Shown in pieces: positions 21,660 to 31,097 of a DNA stretch of 64,000 bases (the stretch's first letter is position 1; each line of letters opens with the position of its first letter). The stretch is from Achatina immaculata (taxonomy: Eukaryota; Mollusca; Gastropoda; Stylommatophora; Achatinidae). The notes below the pieces were generated by a model. The model saw only the letters and a program-made list of their open reading frames with translations. It was not told the DNA's origin and searched no databases. Both the position numbers and the translations under genes were made by a program. The stretch covers positions 10,982,438 to 11,046,437 of the forward strand of contig CM019716.1 in NCBI GenBank assembly GCA_009760885.1. Direction: 5' to 3'.

Positions 21660-24600
21660 CCAACCCCTTCAATTTTAAGATATGAAATTCCTTTTTTACC
21701 TCAAAAGTTTTCTCATGTAACTTGCCTAAAGAAACATGTATGCAGGGGGACCCACCTTTCATGCAGTCTGGAAACCTCATGTTAAGTTCATTGTCCATCT
21801 GATCTGGGTCCATCCAGTTTCCTAGCTGACTTTTGGCTCCATTTTTTGGTGTTGGGACAGTGTCCCGCTTGACATCCGTGGAAATGTAGGTCAAACGCTC
21901 AACTCGAGCAACATCAGCCGGGTCAGTTCTGGCAAGCCAACTGTAGAAGATGACACAGAAACTTAAATGTGGGAACTCTGGCCTGGACACTGAGGCCATC
22001 ACTTGACCTGTTTCAGTTTTTAGTTACAGACAAAATCTAAATCCTTGTATCAGGGACAAATAACCTGCGCTGGAACGATGGTCCTGTATTAGTCAACACC
22101 TTCGTATTTCCCATAGTGCTTGTAGGAACTGGGTGATGGAGTCTTTCAGCTGACTAACAAGACAAGTAGGAACTGGGTGATGGAGTCTTTCAGCTGACTA
22201 ACAAGACAGGTAGGAACTGGGTGATGGAGTCTTTCAGCTGACTAACAAGACAAGTAGGAACTGGGTGATGGAGTCTTTCAGCTGACTAACAAGACAAGTA
22301 GGAACTGGGTGATGGAGTCTTTCAGCTGACTAACAAGACAAGTAGGAACTGGGTGATGGAGTCTTTCAGCTGACTAACAAGACAGGTAGGAACTGGGTGA
22401 TGGAGTCTTTCAGCTGACTAACAAGACAGGTAGGAACTGGGTGATGGAGTCTTTCAGCTGACTAACAAGACAGGTAGGAACTGGGTGATGGAGTCTTTCA
22501 GCTGACTAACAAGACAGGTAGGAACTGGGTGATGGAGTCTTTCAGCTGACTAACAAGACAGGGCCTATCATTGTGGTCATGGAGACTGCCAAGAAGTCTC
22601 TTTATTCTGGATCATGAAACAAGGCACTGTAAACTCTCTACTCGTCTGACGTGATGCCTTTGCTTCAAAATAGAAGAAGAAGAAGAAGAAGCCGATGCAC
22701 ATGCAAGAAACAACTGTACAGACCAGAAATGCAAAATTACACAAGGCACAGCTCCAGTTCTTCAACTCCCAAACTAGAAAGATTTTTGTCCAGTTTTTAT
22801 CTCAAGCTCCTAACGTTTGACACATTATTTATTGACACAATATTTATTGACACATTATTTATAACCCACAACTCAGGATTATTATCAACTTAAGCGCAAT
22901 ATTTTCAGGTTTAGCTCCCTTTTGACATGACTTGTCTTATCCAGGTCAAGTAGATAACTGGTGGGTGCAATGTCCTGTTGTTGCTAATAGCTTCGATATA
23001 CGATCTCCTATAGATTTATAACCTTAAGTCATGTCAAGTCAAGATGACCTTTCAGTCTGCATCTAAAGTCCGATAACGCTGTGTTAAGCTCCAGGTATGC
23101 TAATTGTATGACAGTATTTCTTCAGTAGCTGAACTTGACCATAAACTAGCTGTACTAGCAACCACACATACTTGACCATAAACTAGTTGTACTAGCAACC
23201 ACACATACTTGACCATAAACTAGCTGTACTAGCAAGCACACATACTTGACCATAAACTAGCTGTACTAGCAACCACACATACTTGACCATAAACTAGCTG
23301 TACTAGCAACCACACATACTTGACCATAAACTAGCTGTACTAGCAAGCACACATACTTGACTCGTACTATCAGCAGAACACACATACAGCCAGATGATAT
23401 CTGGCGTATTCTGTTCACGACCAAAGTTCTTTGTCTGGAGCTCGAGTCTCAGACACCAAACAGAAGGTCCTAGCAGAAAACTATAGAAAGAAACAGCTGA
23501 CGACAAAATGAAGGTCGGCAAGATGCAGCACAGCACTAAGATAGAGAAACATATCATCGCTCCACTGCACATCGTCAGCAATGCGAATAACTGCTGACAT
23601 GCTGTTTCTATAAAGCTAACAAAAAAAATGGAAGCAAATTAATATCTTGCTACATCCTTGTGTTTTATAGTATACACAGAAAGCTGATTTACTGACAGCC
23701 ACTATACAGAAAGCGGATTTACTAGCAACAAATATACAAAAAAAGCTGATTTACTAAAAACCAATATACAGAAAGCTGATTTACTAACAACCAATATACA
23801 GAAAGCTGATTTACTAACAACCAATATACAGAAAGCTGATTTACTAACAACCAATATACAGAAAGCTGATTTACTAACAGCCAATATACAGAAAGCTGAT
23901 TTACTAACAACCAACATACAGAAAGCTGATTTATGAAACTTCAAACTAAGATAAAACTGACCACTCACCAGTTCTCGTATTTGGGGAGCTTCTTAATGAT
24001 CCCATCTTTCTGAAGGATGTAGGTCAGCAGCTGGTTCTCGAGGTCCGAGCCATCACAGACGTGGACAGTGTCCGGCTTACACAGGCGGATGTTCTCCTCC
24101 ACGTAATGGCGGACCTTGTTCGGGAGCTGTTCAATCTGCCCGTAGATGACCCGGTACTCGCGCTTCTGATTCGCGTCTGGTGCAGAGGACAGCGCGGTTG
24201 CCTGTCTGAAAAGGTTTGCTCTCTTGCTTGGTGGAGAGCCTTTCATGAGTCGAGAGGAAATGCTGAAATCGATACAATAATGAAGTAATATACTCACAAT
24301 AGTGATAACAGACTGATAATATATCCACAGTAATGAGAAGACTGATAATATACACACAGTAATGAGAAGACTGATAATATATCCACAGTAATGAGAAGAC
24401 TGATAATATATACACAATAATGAGAAGACTCGCATAAAATAGACAAATTATTATGAAGACATAATCGTTTATTGGAAAGAAAATAATGTATGCAGATTAA
24501 TGTCAGGACAGATAACATAATTAATGTTAGGAATGAGATAAAATAGACATATTAATAAGACTTATATAATACATGCAGATTAATGTGAAAAACTGGGTGA

Positions 24601-25966
24601 TATATCACTGAGCATTCATGTCCTGAAAGAAATTAACAATTTTATTCTACTTGTAAGCGGTAAAATCTGTCACCGTTAACAATTACTTTAAGGCTAAATC
24701 GTTTTGTTTTGGATCGCGGAAGGTTTCATGTTTAGATTTAGAAACTTGACTGGCCTGAAGAAAGTAAAGACATGAAAGATTATATTTTGGGTCGTTCTTA
24801 TGGCGATTTGTAGTTTTAAAAACAACGTTTAATTTAGCAGTGTATATCAAGTGTACGTCACATGATTATTTGTGAGGTAGTTTTATTTTTTCACTCGTTT
24901 TTACCTGCGTAATAATTTCTCACAACTTGTAAACCTCTACTTCAGTGTTGGAGGCAGTCATTTCTTTTAAATATTTGTTTTTAACATGTATAACGTCTGC
25001 GCCTCCATGCGACTGATGGTCTTTATAAGAAAAATATAATATTTTGGGTATGCAAATTACGAGGTCAGGACTTTCACTCATGTCTGTACGAAATAAAAAA
25101 GACTTCTATGTGTAACGAAACAAATAATCTTATTTCTACTTGCCTGGTTAACCTAGTAATCCAAACCATTTTAGCAAACATGCGGTTAAACAACAGAAAA
25201 AAATCAACGGTTAAACAACAGTTAAACAAACGTTTATATTTCAAATGTGTCTAAATATGTTTGTGTAGATGTGTCAACAGTGAAGTGTGACACAAACAAT
25301 GACCCTAGCAACCAAGGAGTTTCCTCCCGCTGTGGAGTTTTAAAATTCCACTGTTAAAGTTATGTCTCTCGGGCATGTAGAATTTTTTAAACGAAAGAAA
25401 AATATCCTTTTCTGCGACATCGACCGTCTAGATCAAGACTATTTTATAGTCAGATCCCGACTTTCATTTATATCAGTACCTTCACTATCTCGACCTAATT
25501 CGGGCAAGCTTGTATTTCCTGCAATTTGATTGGTGGTTATTTTTATAGTCGGGCTGATTGTCTCTGTCCCTCCTTCCAATTGATACGAAATCGATAAGTG
25601 TTCGATGAAAGTGTGAGAACATACGATCATTTCTTTATTGCTTTGTGTATTTTCTGTATACACGTACACAAAATAATAAAACTGTTGAAAGATGAAGCTA
25701 TAAACAAGAGAAAACTTCCAGTCTAAACATGCAACAGATTCATTTAACAATATTTTCACTCCAGAAATAGCTGCTTTCATTTTCATGTTGCGGTTTGCAC
25801 TAAAACTAGACAAATGTGATGTTAAAGTTATTCTATTACATATTAAACAGTTTGATGATAGCTTTTTTAAAAAATCGAATGATGATGATATTGAGGTTAA
25901 AACTGATGATTATAATAATTACCTTTCCTCTAAGTCCTTGTTTTCAATCTGGTTTGTTTCGGGCAT
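16834..25966 (-). CDS. PCK: Phosphoenolpyruvate carboxykinase (GTP), nine coding exons
   Basis: The enzyme interconverts oxaloacetate + GTP and phosphoenolpyruvate + GDP + CO2. It is the gluconeogenic entry step; in hypoxia-tolerant molluscs it also carboxylates PEP toward succinate. The coding exons (25923-25966, 23969-24262, 21756-21940, 21282-21485, 20592-20779, 19554-19770, 18192-18396, 17774-17973, 16834-17294) join with GT-AG sites and consistent phases to 1998 nt, 665 aa. Visible motifs are the PEP/oxaloacetate-binding DVARVE (R125), [15 protein letters not shown] (274-283), the metal-ligand H303, kinase-1a/P-loop SACGKTN with mobile-loop Cys328 and Lys330, kinase-2 GDDIAWM (D350, D351), [21 protein letters not shown], and the guanine pocket NWF / [10 protein letters not shown] (F558, F566, F571). 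All expected catalytic residues are present. It is about 40 residues longer than vertebrate cytosolic enzymes, with an acidic start ([14 protein letters not shown]). The start was chosen because it follows a TATA box, has A at -3, and its exon phase fits exon 2. Confidence 0.96.
17774..17973 (-). CDS. PCK: PEPCK exon 8
   Basis: The acceptor is 'cttgcag|gttctg'. It encodes [50 protein letters not shown] and TAAAEHR. The donor is 'cagag|gtaatg', phase 1. Confidence 0.97.
18192..18396 (-). CDS. PCK: PEPCK exon 7
   Basis: The acceptor is 'ttcttgaag|gaacatc'. It encodes [30 protein letters not shown] and AAHPNS. The donor is 'ttccag|gttagt', phase 2. Confidence 0.97.
18431..18572. repeat. Intron 6: about 50-bp repeat, 3 copies
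   Basis: Copies share 'caaatatggaagtaatacat' and 'cacaaacatagga'. They lie just upstream of the exon 7 acceptor side of the intron. Confidence 0.88.
19150..19541. repeat. Intron 6: (CAA/CAG)n trinucleotide tract
   Basis: About 130 triplets on the plus strand are a mixture of CAA and CAG with occasional AAA and ATC changes. In the PEPCK transcript it reads as UUG/CUG repeats beginning about 12 nt after the exon 6 donor. The plus-strand poly-Gln frames are incidental. Confidence 0.97.
19554..19770 (-). CDS. PCK: PEPCK exon 6 (P-loop and metal site)
   Basis: The acceptor is 'tttccag|attctg'. It encodes [16 protein letters not shown] and VGDDIAWM, the nucleotide-binding kinase-1a and kinase-2 motifs. 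The donor is 'ctccag|gtgggt', phase 1; a CAG/CAA repeat starts about a dozen bases into the intron. Confidence 0.97.
20592..20779 (-). CDS. PCK: PEPCK exon 5
   Basis: The acceptor is 'caaacag|cacccc'. It encodes [32 protein letters not shown] and EGWLAEHML. It holds the metal-coordinating Lys (282/283) and His303. The donor is 'atgctg|gtaagt', phase 0. Confidence 0.97.
20931..21071. repeat. Intron 4: (GGTT)35 tetranucleotide tract
   Basis: An uninterrupted run of about 35 GGTT units is followed by shorter GGTT blocks to about 21104. The G-rich strand is the template strand for PEPCK. Confidence 0.98.
21282..21485 (-). CDS. PCK: PEPCK exon 4
   Basis: The acceptor is 'ctccacag|gtaga'. It encodes the family signature [19 protein letters not shown] and [16 protein letters not shown]. 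The donor is 'cttacag|gtatta', phase 1. Confidence 0.96.
21592..21656. repeat. Intron 3: (CT)n microsatellite
   Basis: A pure CT run of 65 bases lies about 107 nt downstream of the exon 4 acceptor side; in the transcript it is (AG)n. Confidence 0.98.
21756..21940 (-). CDS. PCK: PEPCK exon 3
   Basis: The acceptor is 'ttctacag|ttggc'. It encodes [32 protein letters not shown] and RFPDCMK. It includes Arg125, equivalent to the substrate-binding Arg of the family. The donor is 'gaaag|gtgggt', phase 1. Confidence 0.96.
22122..22561. repeat. Intron 2: 44-bp minisatellite, 10 copies
   Basis: Nearly identical units contain 'gtaggaactgggtgatggag' and 'tctttcagctgactaacaag'. The only variation I see is acaa/acag at the unit end. 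Confidence 0.97.
23131..23357. repeat. Intron 2: 37-bp minisatellite, about 6 copies
   Basis: Units contain 'acttgaccataaactagctg' and 'tactagcaaccacacat'. Confidence 0.95.
23675..23932. repeat. Intron 2: 30-bp minisatellite, about 9 copies
   Basis: Units contain 'accaatatacagaaagctga' and 'tttactaaca'. It ends 37 bases from exon 2. Confidence 0.95.
23969..24262 (-). CDS. PCK: PEPCK exon 2
   Basis: The acceptor is 'gatttcag|catttcc'. It encodes the serine/arginine-rich stretch [15 protein letters not shown], a variable linker, and then the conserved N-terminal domain ([18 protein letters not shown]). The donor is 'aactg|gtgagt', phase 2. Confidence 0.93.
24283..24430. repeat. Intron 1: 29-bp minisatellite, 5 copies
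   Basis: Units contain 'agtaatgagaagactgataa'. It sits directly upstream of the exon 2 acceptor. Confidence 0.93.
24440..25922. other. Remainder of PEPCK intron 1
   Basis: AT-rich unique sequence without a second credible exon. A minus-strand frame at 25439-25813 begins '[16 protein letters not shown]' but has no homology I recognise and no phase-compatible donor joining it to exon 2. Confidence 0.5.
25923..25966 (-). CDS. PCK: PEPCK exon 1 (coding part)
   Basis: It encodes [14 protein letters not shown] and two bases of the next codon (phase 2). The donor is 'gaaag|gtaatt'. The start context is 'cacaagatgccc', with A at -3. The exon was not expected from homology because PEPCK N-termini are poorly conserved; it is supported by phase match with exon 2 and by the TATA box about 115 bases upstream. 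Confidence 0.8.
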
Positions 25967-26043
25967 CTTGTGTATCTGAAGTGACACGAGTTGGTTGTCG
26001 AAGACGACAGAAAGTTGTTAAGACGATGTTGGTGATGTTTCAT
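25930..26043 (-). other. Upstream ORF overlapping the PEPCK start codon
   Basis: An ATG at 26043-26041 opens a 37-codon frame (begins MKHHQHRLNN) that ends at TAG 25932-25930, past the PEPCK ATG and out of frame with it. It would lie in the leader if transcription begins near 26055, although only about a dozen bases from the cap. Confidence 0.5.
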
Positions 26044-26077
26044 ATTATGTGAAGTATAACAATGTAAGGAGCATTCA

Positions 26078-26090
26078 CTCTATTTATAGC
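26078..26090 (-). promoter_or_regulatory. TATA box of the PEPCK gene
   Basis: The minus strand reads 'gctataaatagag'. Transcription would start about 30 bases downstream, near 26055, leaving a leader of roughly 90 nt before the start codon at 25966. The start site is inferred, not seen. Confidence 0.75.
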
Positions 26091-26113
26091 GAAACCGGGG
26101 AATCGGCACGTTC

Positions 26114-26125
26114 ATTGGTCACGTG
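26114..26125 (-). promoter_or_regulatory. CCAAT box abutting a CACGTG E-box
   Basis: The minus strand reads 'ccacgtgaccaatgaa': a CACGTG palindrome (26120-26125) separated by one base from CCAAT (26114-26118). It lies about 30 bases upstream of the TATA box, the usual spacing for such promoter-proximal elements. Confidence 0.6.
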
Positions 26126-26170
26126 GTTTTAGCAGCGGAGGGATTTGAACATTTTTTTTTCCTCGCTCCT

Positions 26171-26210
26171 GATTGGACGGCTGGAAATGACGCAAGGGAC
26201 GTAGGCGGGG
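26171..26210. promoter_or_regulatory. Second CCAAT, TGACG and GC-rich cluster
   Basis: Plus strand: 'gattgg' (reverse CCAAT) at 26171-26176, 'tgacgcaa' (CRE/C-EBP-like) at 26188-26195, and 'ggcgggg' at 26204-26210. They lie 80-130 bases upstream of the TATA box. Vertebrate PCK1 promoters are cAMP-responsive, so the TGACG element is of interest, but function here is unproven. Confidence 0.4.
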
Positions 26211-26711
26211 TTGGCCTGATCAGCGCATGAACTTTAAACCGGTTTCTTGAACTGGTTGGAACTGCTGACTTAATTCATTGACCCGCCCAGAACGGACACG
26301 ACGTTAAGTGTACTCCAGCGAGCGCTGGGTTATAAAACATGAAAAGATTCGAGACAAACGCTGGGTTATAAAATACTGAAAGAGTCACGGACAGTAAATC
26401 TAGAAAGACAAAGCAGTTTATCCGTGTTGTTAAGCCTCCACAAGGTAGAACGAAATTTACAGAAATCATAAAAGTTTGCTCCCAACTCTCAGCCACGGAA
26501 CAAAATATGGCAGGTATTACTTGTGCCATGATAAATATACTGGTAATACATTTTCTAGAGTGCTTAGTTTGATTTTTTTTTCTATAAAAATGCCTTTAAT
26601 AATTCTTTATTGTATAAAAAAATACATGCTTATCAGATGGAATAAATATATACGATATATAACACAAATGACAAGACGTATCAGCGTTCAGAGATTTCTT
26701 TCAGTCCTCTA
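26211..26711. other. Upstream flank of the PEPCK promoter
   Basis: It includes two copies of a ~35-bp repeat with 'cgctgggttataaaa' (about 26323 and 26361). No gene was found. Confidence 0.5.
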
Positions 26712-26738
26712 GCACTCTCTCTCTCTCTCTCTCAAACA

Positions 26739-26771
<33 letters not shown>

Positions 26772-27052
26772 ACTCTCCCTCTCTCTCCCTCTCTCTCACT
26801 CTCCCTTTCTCTCACTCTCTTTCTCTCTCTCTCTCTCTCTTTTTCGCTCTCTCTCTCTCACTCTCACTCTCCCTTTCTCTAACTCTCTTTCTCTCTATCT
26901 CTCTCTTTCTCTCTCTCTCTCTCTCTTTTTCGCTCTCTCTCTCTCACTCTCACTCTCCCTTTCTCTAACTCTCTTTCTCTCTATCTCTCTCTTTCTCGCT
27001 CTCTCTCTCTCACTCTCCCTCTCTCACTCTCTCCTTCTCTCTCTCTCACACA
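26712..27052. repeat. Imperfect (CT)n tract, 340 bp
   Basis: CT-rich polypyrimidine with CA, CCC, TTTT and CG interruptions. The interruption pattern ('tttttcgctctctctctctc') recurs about 100 bp apart, implying a secondary block duplication. Confidence 0.95.
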
Positions 27053-27221
27053 AAAACTAAAGACACAATAGGGCATGTTCTTCTTGTCTCGTGGGGCTGG
27101 GGAGGAGCGGTGCTAGAAGCCCTGGTCATCCAACTACCCCCTGTCCTTTCAGCGATGTCTGCAACACCAGCCACGACTACACCCCCACAAGTACGGCACG
27201 CTGTAACAAACAAATCAGACA
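27053..27221. other. Short unique spacer
   Basis: GC-moderate sequence with no recognisable feature. Confidence 0.4.
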
Positions 27222-27370
27222 CTCCACAGTTAGACAGACACTCCACAGTTAGACAGACACTCCACAGTTAGACAGACACTCCACAGTTAGACAGACACTC
27301 CACAGTTAGACAGACACTCCACAGTTAGACAGACACTCCACAGTTAGACAGACACTCCACAGTTAGACAA
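27222..27370. repeat. 19-bp minisatellite, about 8 copies
   Basis: The unit 'cagacactccacagttaga' is almost invariant. Confidence 0.96.
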
Positions 27371-27687
27371 ACTGCACGGACATTATTTTCAGTCTGATCC
27401 ATGTATACAGCAAACAGTTTTCCCGATCTCACAGCAGTGAAGGTTAATCTTCGCGGTCTTACATCAAGTGGATAAATAGCTTGACTGACAGCAGAGACAG
27501 CGAAACAACGGGAAACAGGCCATCGCCAGGAACAAAACTAAATACATTTCGGTTAAATCGTTTTATAACAAAGGGAAACATTTAGCAGCGATTCAACGTA
27601 CAAGACAGCGGAGTTATACAGCCTGGAGACATCTGTAATAGTTGGCAGATCAAGGACGTTGCACGGCCACCAAATTTGTCTCTACAC
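27371..27687. other. Unique spacer
   Basis: No exon, RNA gene or element end is seen. Confidence 0.45.
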
Positions 27688-27832
27688 CCAACATCTGAGC
27701 CTAGAACTATGGTCTACACCCAACATCTGAGCCTAGAAACATGGTCTACACCCAACATCTGAACCTAGAACTATGGTCTACACCCAACATCTGAGCCTAG
27801 AACTATGGTCTGCACCCAACATCTGAGCCAAA
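27688..27832. repeat. 32-33-bp repeat, about 4.4 copies
   Basis: Units contain 'tctacacccaacatctgagc' and 'ctagaactatgg'. Confidence 0.93.
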
Positions 27833-28182
27833 TTTCTATTATATTTTTCCAGACATTACAATAACTTTAAAACCTGTATCACTCCCTCACGATTATTGTC
27901 ATATTTTTTGGGGTCTCATTGCAATTTAAAATGCTCTTTGAAACAAATCTCAGCAAATATATTTCCTTAAGAATGAAGACATTCAAACTTCAGCTGTAAG
28001 CTCGTCAGATTTGTCTCAAATAATTATGCAAATTAAATTACAACTCTTACGCGAAAAACAACAGTTCAGTTATGTAGATCTTGCTAGCAGAACAGAGTTT
28101 CATTTACACAGAAAATATAGAGCAAGGTTCAGTTACCGAACTTTGTTCGCCTGAATTATCTCCCGCCGGAAAGCAGCTGTTT
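27833..28182. other. Unique AT-rich spacer
   Basis: Nothing recognisable. Confidence 0.45.
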
Positions 28183-28378
28183 TTTCTCAGACCAACATAA
28201 ACAGTCTGACCAACATAAACATTCAGACCAACATAAACATTCTGACCAACATAAAGTCTGATCAACATAAACACAGTCTGATCAACATAAACACAATCAG
28301 ACCAACACAAACACAATCAGACCAACATAAACACAATCAGATCAACACAAACACAATCAGACCAACATAAACACAATC
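28183..28378. repeat. 20-bp minisatellite, about 10 copies
   Basis: The unit is 'agaccaacataaacacaatc', with shorter units at the left end. Confidence 0.93.
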
Positions 28379-28732
28379 TGTGGACTGGTTTTCTCAACGC
28401 CTCAAATCACTGCACTTTTTTTTAAAAAAAAGGAATTGCTCGTGTTTTCAACTTCTTGTTCATATATTCTGATCGTCAATATCCAAACACAGATTTAGTT
28501 AAAAACTGTTAGAGTATTTTGTTAGACATCTTTCTTTTGAATGGAATTTGGCTGGTTTCTACATTCCCCTGAAATTAAGTTTGTTTTCTACAGTATCAAG
28601 TTGTGTGTTATATCTATAAGCAAACAGTCAAAAATAAAATATTTCAGCACCCATACTTACTTTTCATTGTCAAGTTCCATTTTTATTTCTTGTTCCTCTG
28701 TCATAGTCTTAGCCACATTTTGCTGTTCTGAT
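28379..28732. other. Unique spacer
   Basis: Nothing recognisable. Confidence 0.4.
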
Positions 28733-28775
28733 GTCATCATCATCATCATCTTCTTCTTCTTCTGTTCCACGCAAT
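28733..28775 (-). mobile_element. Possible ultra-short retroposon tail
   Basis: On the minus strand 'cgtggaacagaagaagaag' is followed by (GAA)n then (GAT)n. The same tail order closes the 872-bp retroposon at 37379. It may be a heavily truncated insertion or a simple compound microsatellite. Confidence 0.35.
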
Positions 28776-29404
28776 GTTGTTTGAATGATAACTGAACCAC
28801 TCAGTAATTTCTGCCAAATTAAATATTACTTTACTTTTTAACGAAACCTGCCCGCTGGCTATCACCACGTTAACGTTTCGTATAACTGAAAGTCCGCTAT
28901 TTGGCCAGAAAGAAACGTGGAAGTCGTAGCAAGAATCGCTGGAGCACGGCCAGGTAGCAATAGATTCTAGGATACTCTGTAAACGTTTTCTCCGAGTAAA
29001 TCAAAATGTTGCGGCCGATGATTTCCAGCAAGTGAGGTCCAAATAAAAGACATCCACATTTATAGGATCCTACAAGGCGACATTTGCGGATCTTTATGCT
29101 CGCGGTAAGTCCATGTCAACTTCACAAAATTTTCCTCCAACCAGTCAGCGACAAGAACAAAATGTCTGGGTGGAGGGCGGGTCGACCCAAGTTCAAAGAT
29201 CAAAACCCACTGCATAATTAGCTCCACCTCTTATTTGGTCCTGCCAATATTTAAAGACCTGATTTGGTCACAGGTTAGTCCATGGACTTTAACTTCTGAA
29301 GCAATAACCAGCATCTTTTGAAAATACACAGACAGCCACACGAAGACTTTCAACTTGTCTGCTCCAGATAGGACTAGCCCTAGAGAACTTGTTACGTTCA
29401 CAGT
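28776..29404. other. Unique gene-free region
   Basis: No frame with coding character and no repeat. GC is slightly higher than in the surrounding AT-rich arrays. Confidence 0.45.
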
Positions 29405-29705
29405 TTGAAATCACTGGAAGTGTGAAATAATGTAAGTAACGAGTGAAGAAATCACTAGAATTGTGAAAGGATATAAGTAACGGTTGAAGAAATCACTGGA
29501 AGTTTGAAATGATGTAAATAATGAATGAAGAAACCACTGGAAATTTGAAATGATGTAAATAATGAATGAAGAAACCACTGGAAGTTTGAAATGATGTAAA
29601 TAATGAATGAAGAAACCACTGGATGTGTGAAATAATGTAAGTAACGAATGAAGAAATCACTGGATGTGTGAAATAATGTAAGTAACGATTAAAGAAATCA
29701 CTAAT
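29405..29705. repeat. 41-bp minisatellite, about 7 copies
   Basis: Units contain 'gaatgaagaaaccactggaa' and 'gtttgaaatgatgtaaataa'. Outer units are diverged. Confidence 0.92.
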
Positions 29706-29715
29706 TAATTTCTGG

Positions 29716-29900
29716 CCCAGAAAAATATGGGAGATTTTGACACCACCCAGAAAAATATGGGAGAGTTTGACACCACCCAGAAAAATATGGGAGATTTTGA
29801 CACCACCCAGAAAAATATGGGAGATTTTGACACCACCCAGAAAAATATGGGAGATTCTGACACCACCCAGAAAAATATGGGAGATTTTGACACCACCCAG
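29716..29900. repeat. 30-bp minisatellite, left part (about 6 copies)
   Basis: Units contain 'cccagaaaaatatgggagat' and 'tttgacacca'. The array is interrupted at 29900 by a retroposon and resumes at 30221. Confidence 0.96.
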
Positions 29901-30219
29901 TGGGCTACCGCCTCTCACCCAGCGGGGATGCACTGGTATCCTAAACACGTCGAGGTCTTCCGGTGAGAAAGTCCAACCCTAGACTAAACTGGTGCAATGA
30001 AAACCACGGTGTCACGCAATCCGCTTCCGAGACCCACCAAGAATACAGGCTGAAGCACTGTGATACTCTGAACCCCTTGTGGTCCTTTCGTGGATCTCCT
30101 GTGGTCTGTTTTGGACCACACAGGGGACGACGGGACCTGGCGGGGACCACAGGCGTGAATTCAGTAGGTTCACAGTGCGGTTTTTGGTGGTGGAGGTGAA
30201 CGAAGAAGAAGAAGAAGAA
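29901..30219 (+). mobile_element. Retroposon, 5'-truncated copy, inserted in a minisatellite
   Basis: It is about 320 bp, beginning 'tgggctaccgcctctcaccc' and ending in (GAA)n. It is flanked by the 12-base target duplication 'gacaccacccag' (29889-29900 and 30220-30231) and interrupts a 30-bp array. It is similar along its length to the inverted copy at 37379-37700 (shared 'gagacccaccaagaatacag', 'cacgtcgagg', 'ggtgagaaagtcc'). No coding frame. Truncation at the 5' end with a simple-repeat 3' tail indicates target-primed reverse transcription. Confidence 0.85.
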
Positions 30220-30220
30220 G

Positions 30221-30253
30221 ACACCACCCAGAAAAATATGGGAGATTTTGACA
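30221..30253. repeat. 30-bp minisatellite, resumed right part
   Basis: One further unit continues the array precisely after the retroposon. Confidence 0.93.
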
Positions 30254-30469
30254 CGTTGTCTTGTTGTTGTTATTTGAACTAGTTTGTGTTGCTCATAAAC
30301 TTCCCCGAGGACCTCTTTCTTTCTGTTTTTTTTTTTTTGGTCTATCCATCATAAATGCGTGAATACTTTTTGAAAGTTTATAAAGCTGTTTATTTACTTT
30401 TCTTGCTTTTTTTTCCTGCAGTTTTTGATGCATTCGTTCCATCACTTGCTAGATCTTATGATCTAGGAT
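30254..30469. other. Unique spacer
   Basis: T-rich; nothing recognised. Confidence 0.4.
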
Positions 30470-30790
30470 GGTCATAAGTCTTCAGTTATAGAAACATTCA
30501 ATCATAAAGCTATAGTCTTCAATTATATGAACATTAAATCATAGAATTATAATCTTCAGTTATATGAACATTCAGTCATAGAGCTATAACCTACAGTTAT
30601 AGAAGCATTGAGTCAGAGCTATAACCTACAGTTATAGAAGCATTGAGTCAGAGCAGTAGTCTTCAGTTATAGAAGCACTGCGTCCTTGACATCTTCAACT
30701 TATAGAAGCACTGCGTCCTTGACATCTTCAACTTATAGAAGCACTGCGTCCTTGACATCTTCAGCTTATAGATGCATTCAGTTTCCAGTC
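30470..30790. repeat. 33-37-bp repeat, about 9 degenerate copies
   Basis: Early units share 'cttcagttatagaa(a/g)cat'; the last three are regular 33-bp units with 'cactgcgtccttgacatctt'. Confidence 0.85.
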
Positions 30791-31097
30791 ATCCTCACGT
30801 CCAGTTGTTATGACAAAGAATAAATACTCTAAGTACAAGTACTTCTCTCCGCCTGCTCATTTCTTCTCTGACTCCACCACTCGTGCACTACCTCAGGCAT
30901 TACCTCTCTTATTCCATGTTTCTTTCACGTCTTTATTCATTTTTCCTCCCAGAAACTTGCAGCATCTCCCACGATCAACTAAAACTCTCTTGTCAGTGCA
31001 ATCACCATGGCAACATCTGCAATAATCGTTTCAGACTTCGTGTTTCAGAAGACTGCCTCTATGTCTTTGTGTCTCACTTGTTTTCTCTTAAAACCTA
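30791..31097. other. Unique spacer
   Basis: No supported gene. Confidence 0.45.

Noticed and set aside
23303..23581. 92-codon minus frame starting with a hydrophobic segment ([19 protein letters not shown])
   Set aside because: It lies within PEPCK intron 2, overlaps a 37-bp array at one end, and has no splice sites linking it to neighbours; probably fortuitous.
25439..25813. Alternative first PEPCK exon in intron 1
   Set aside because: The frame has no family resemblance and no donor in the phase needed by exon 2; exon 1 at 25966 fits phase, Kozak context and TATA spacing.
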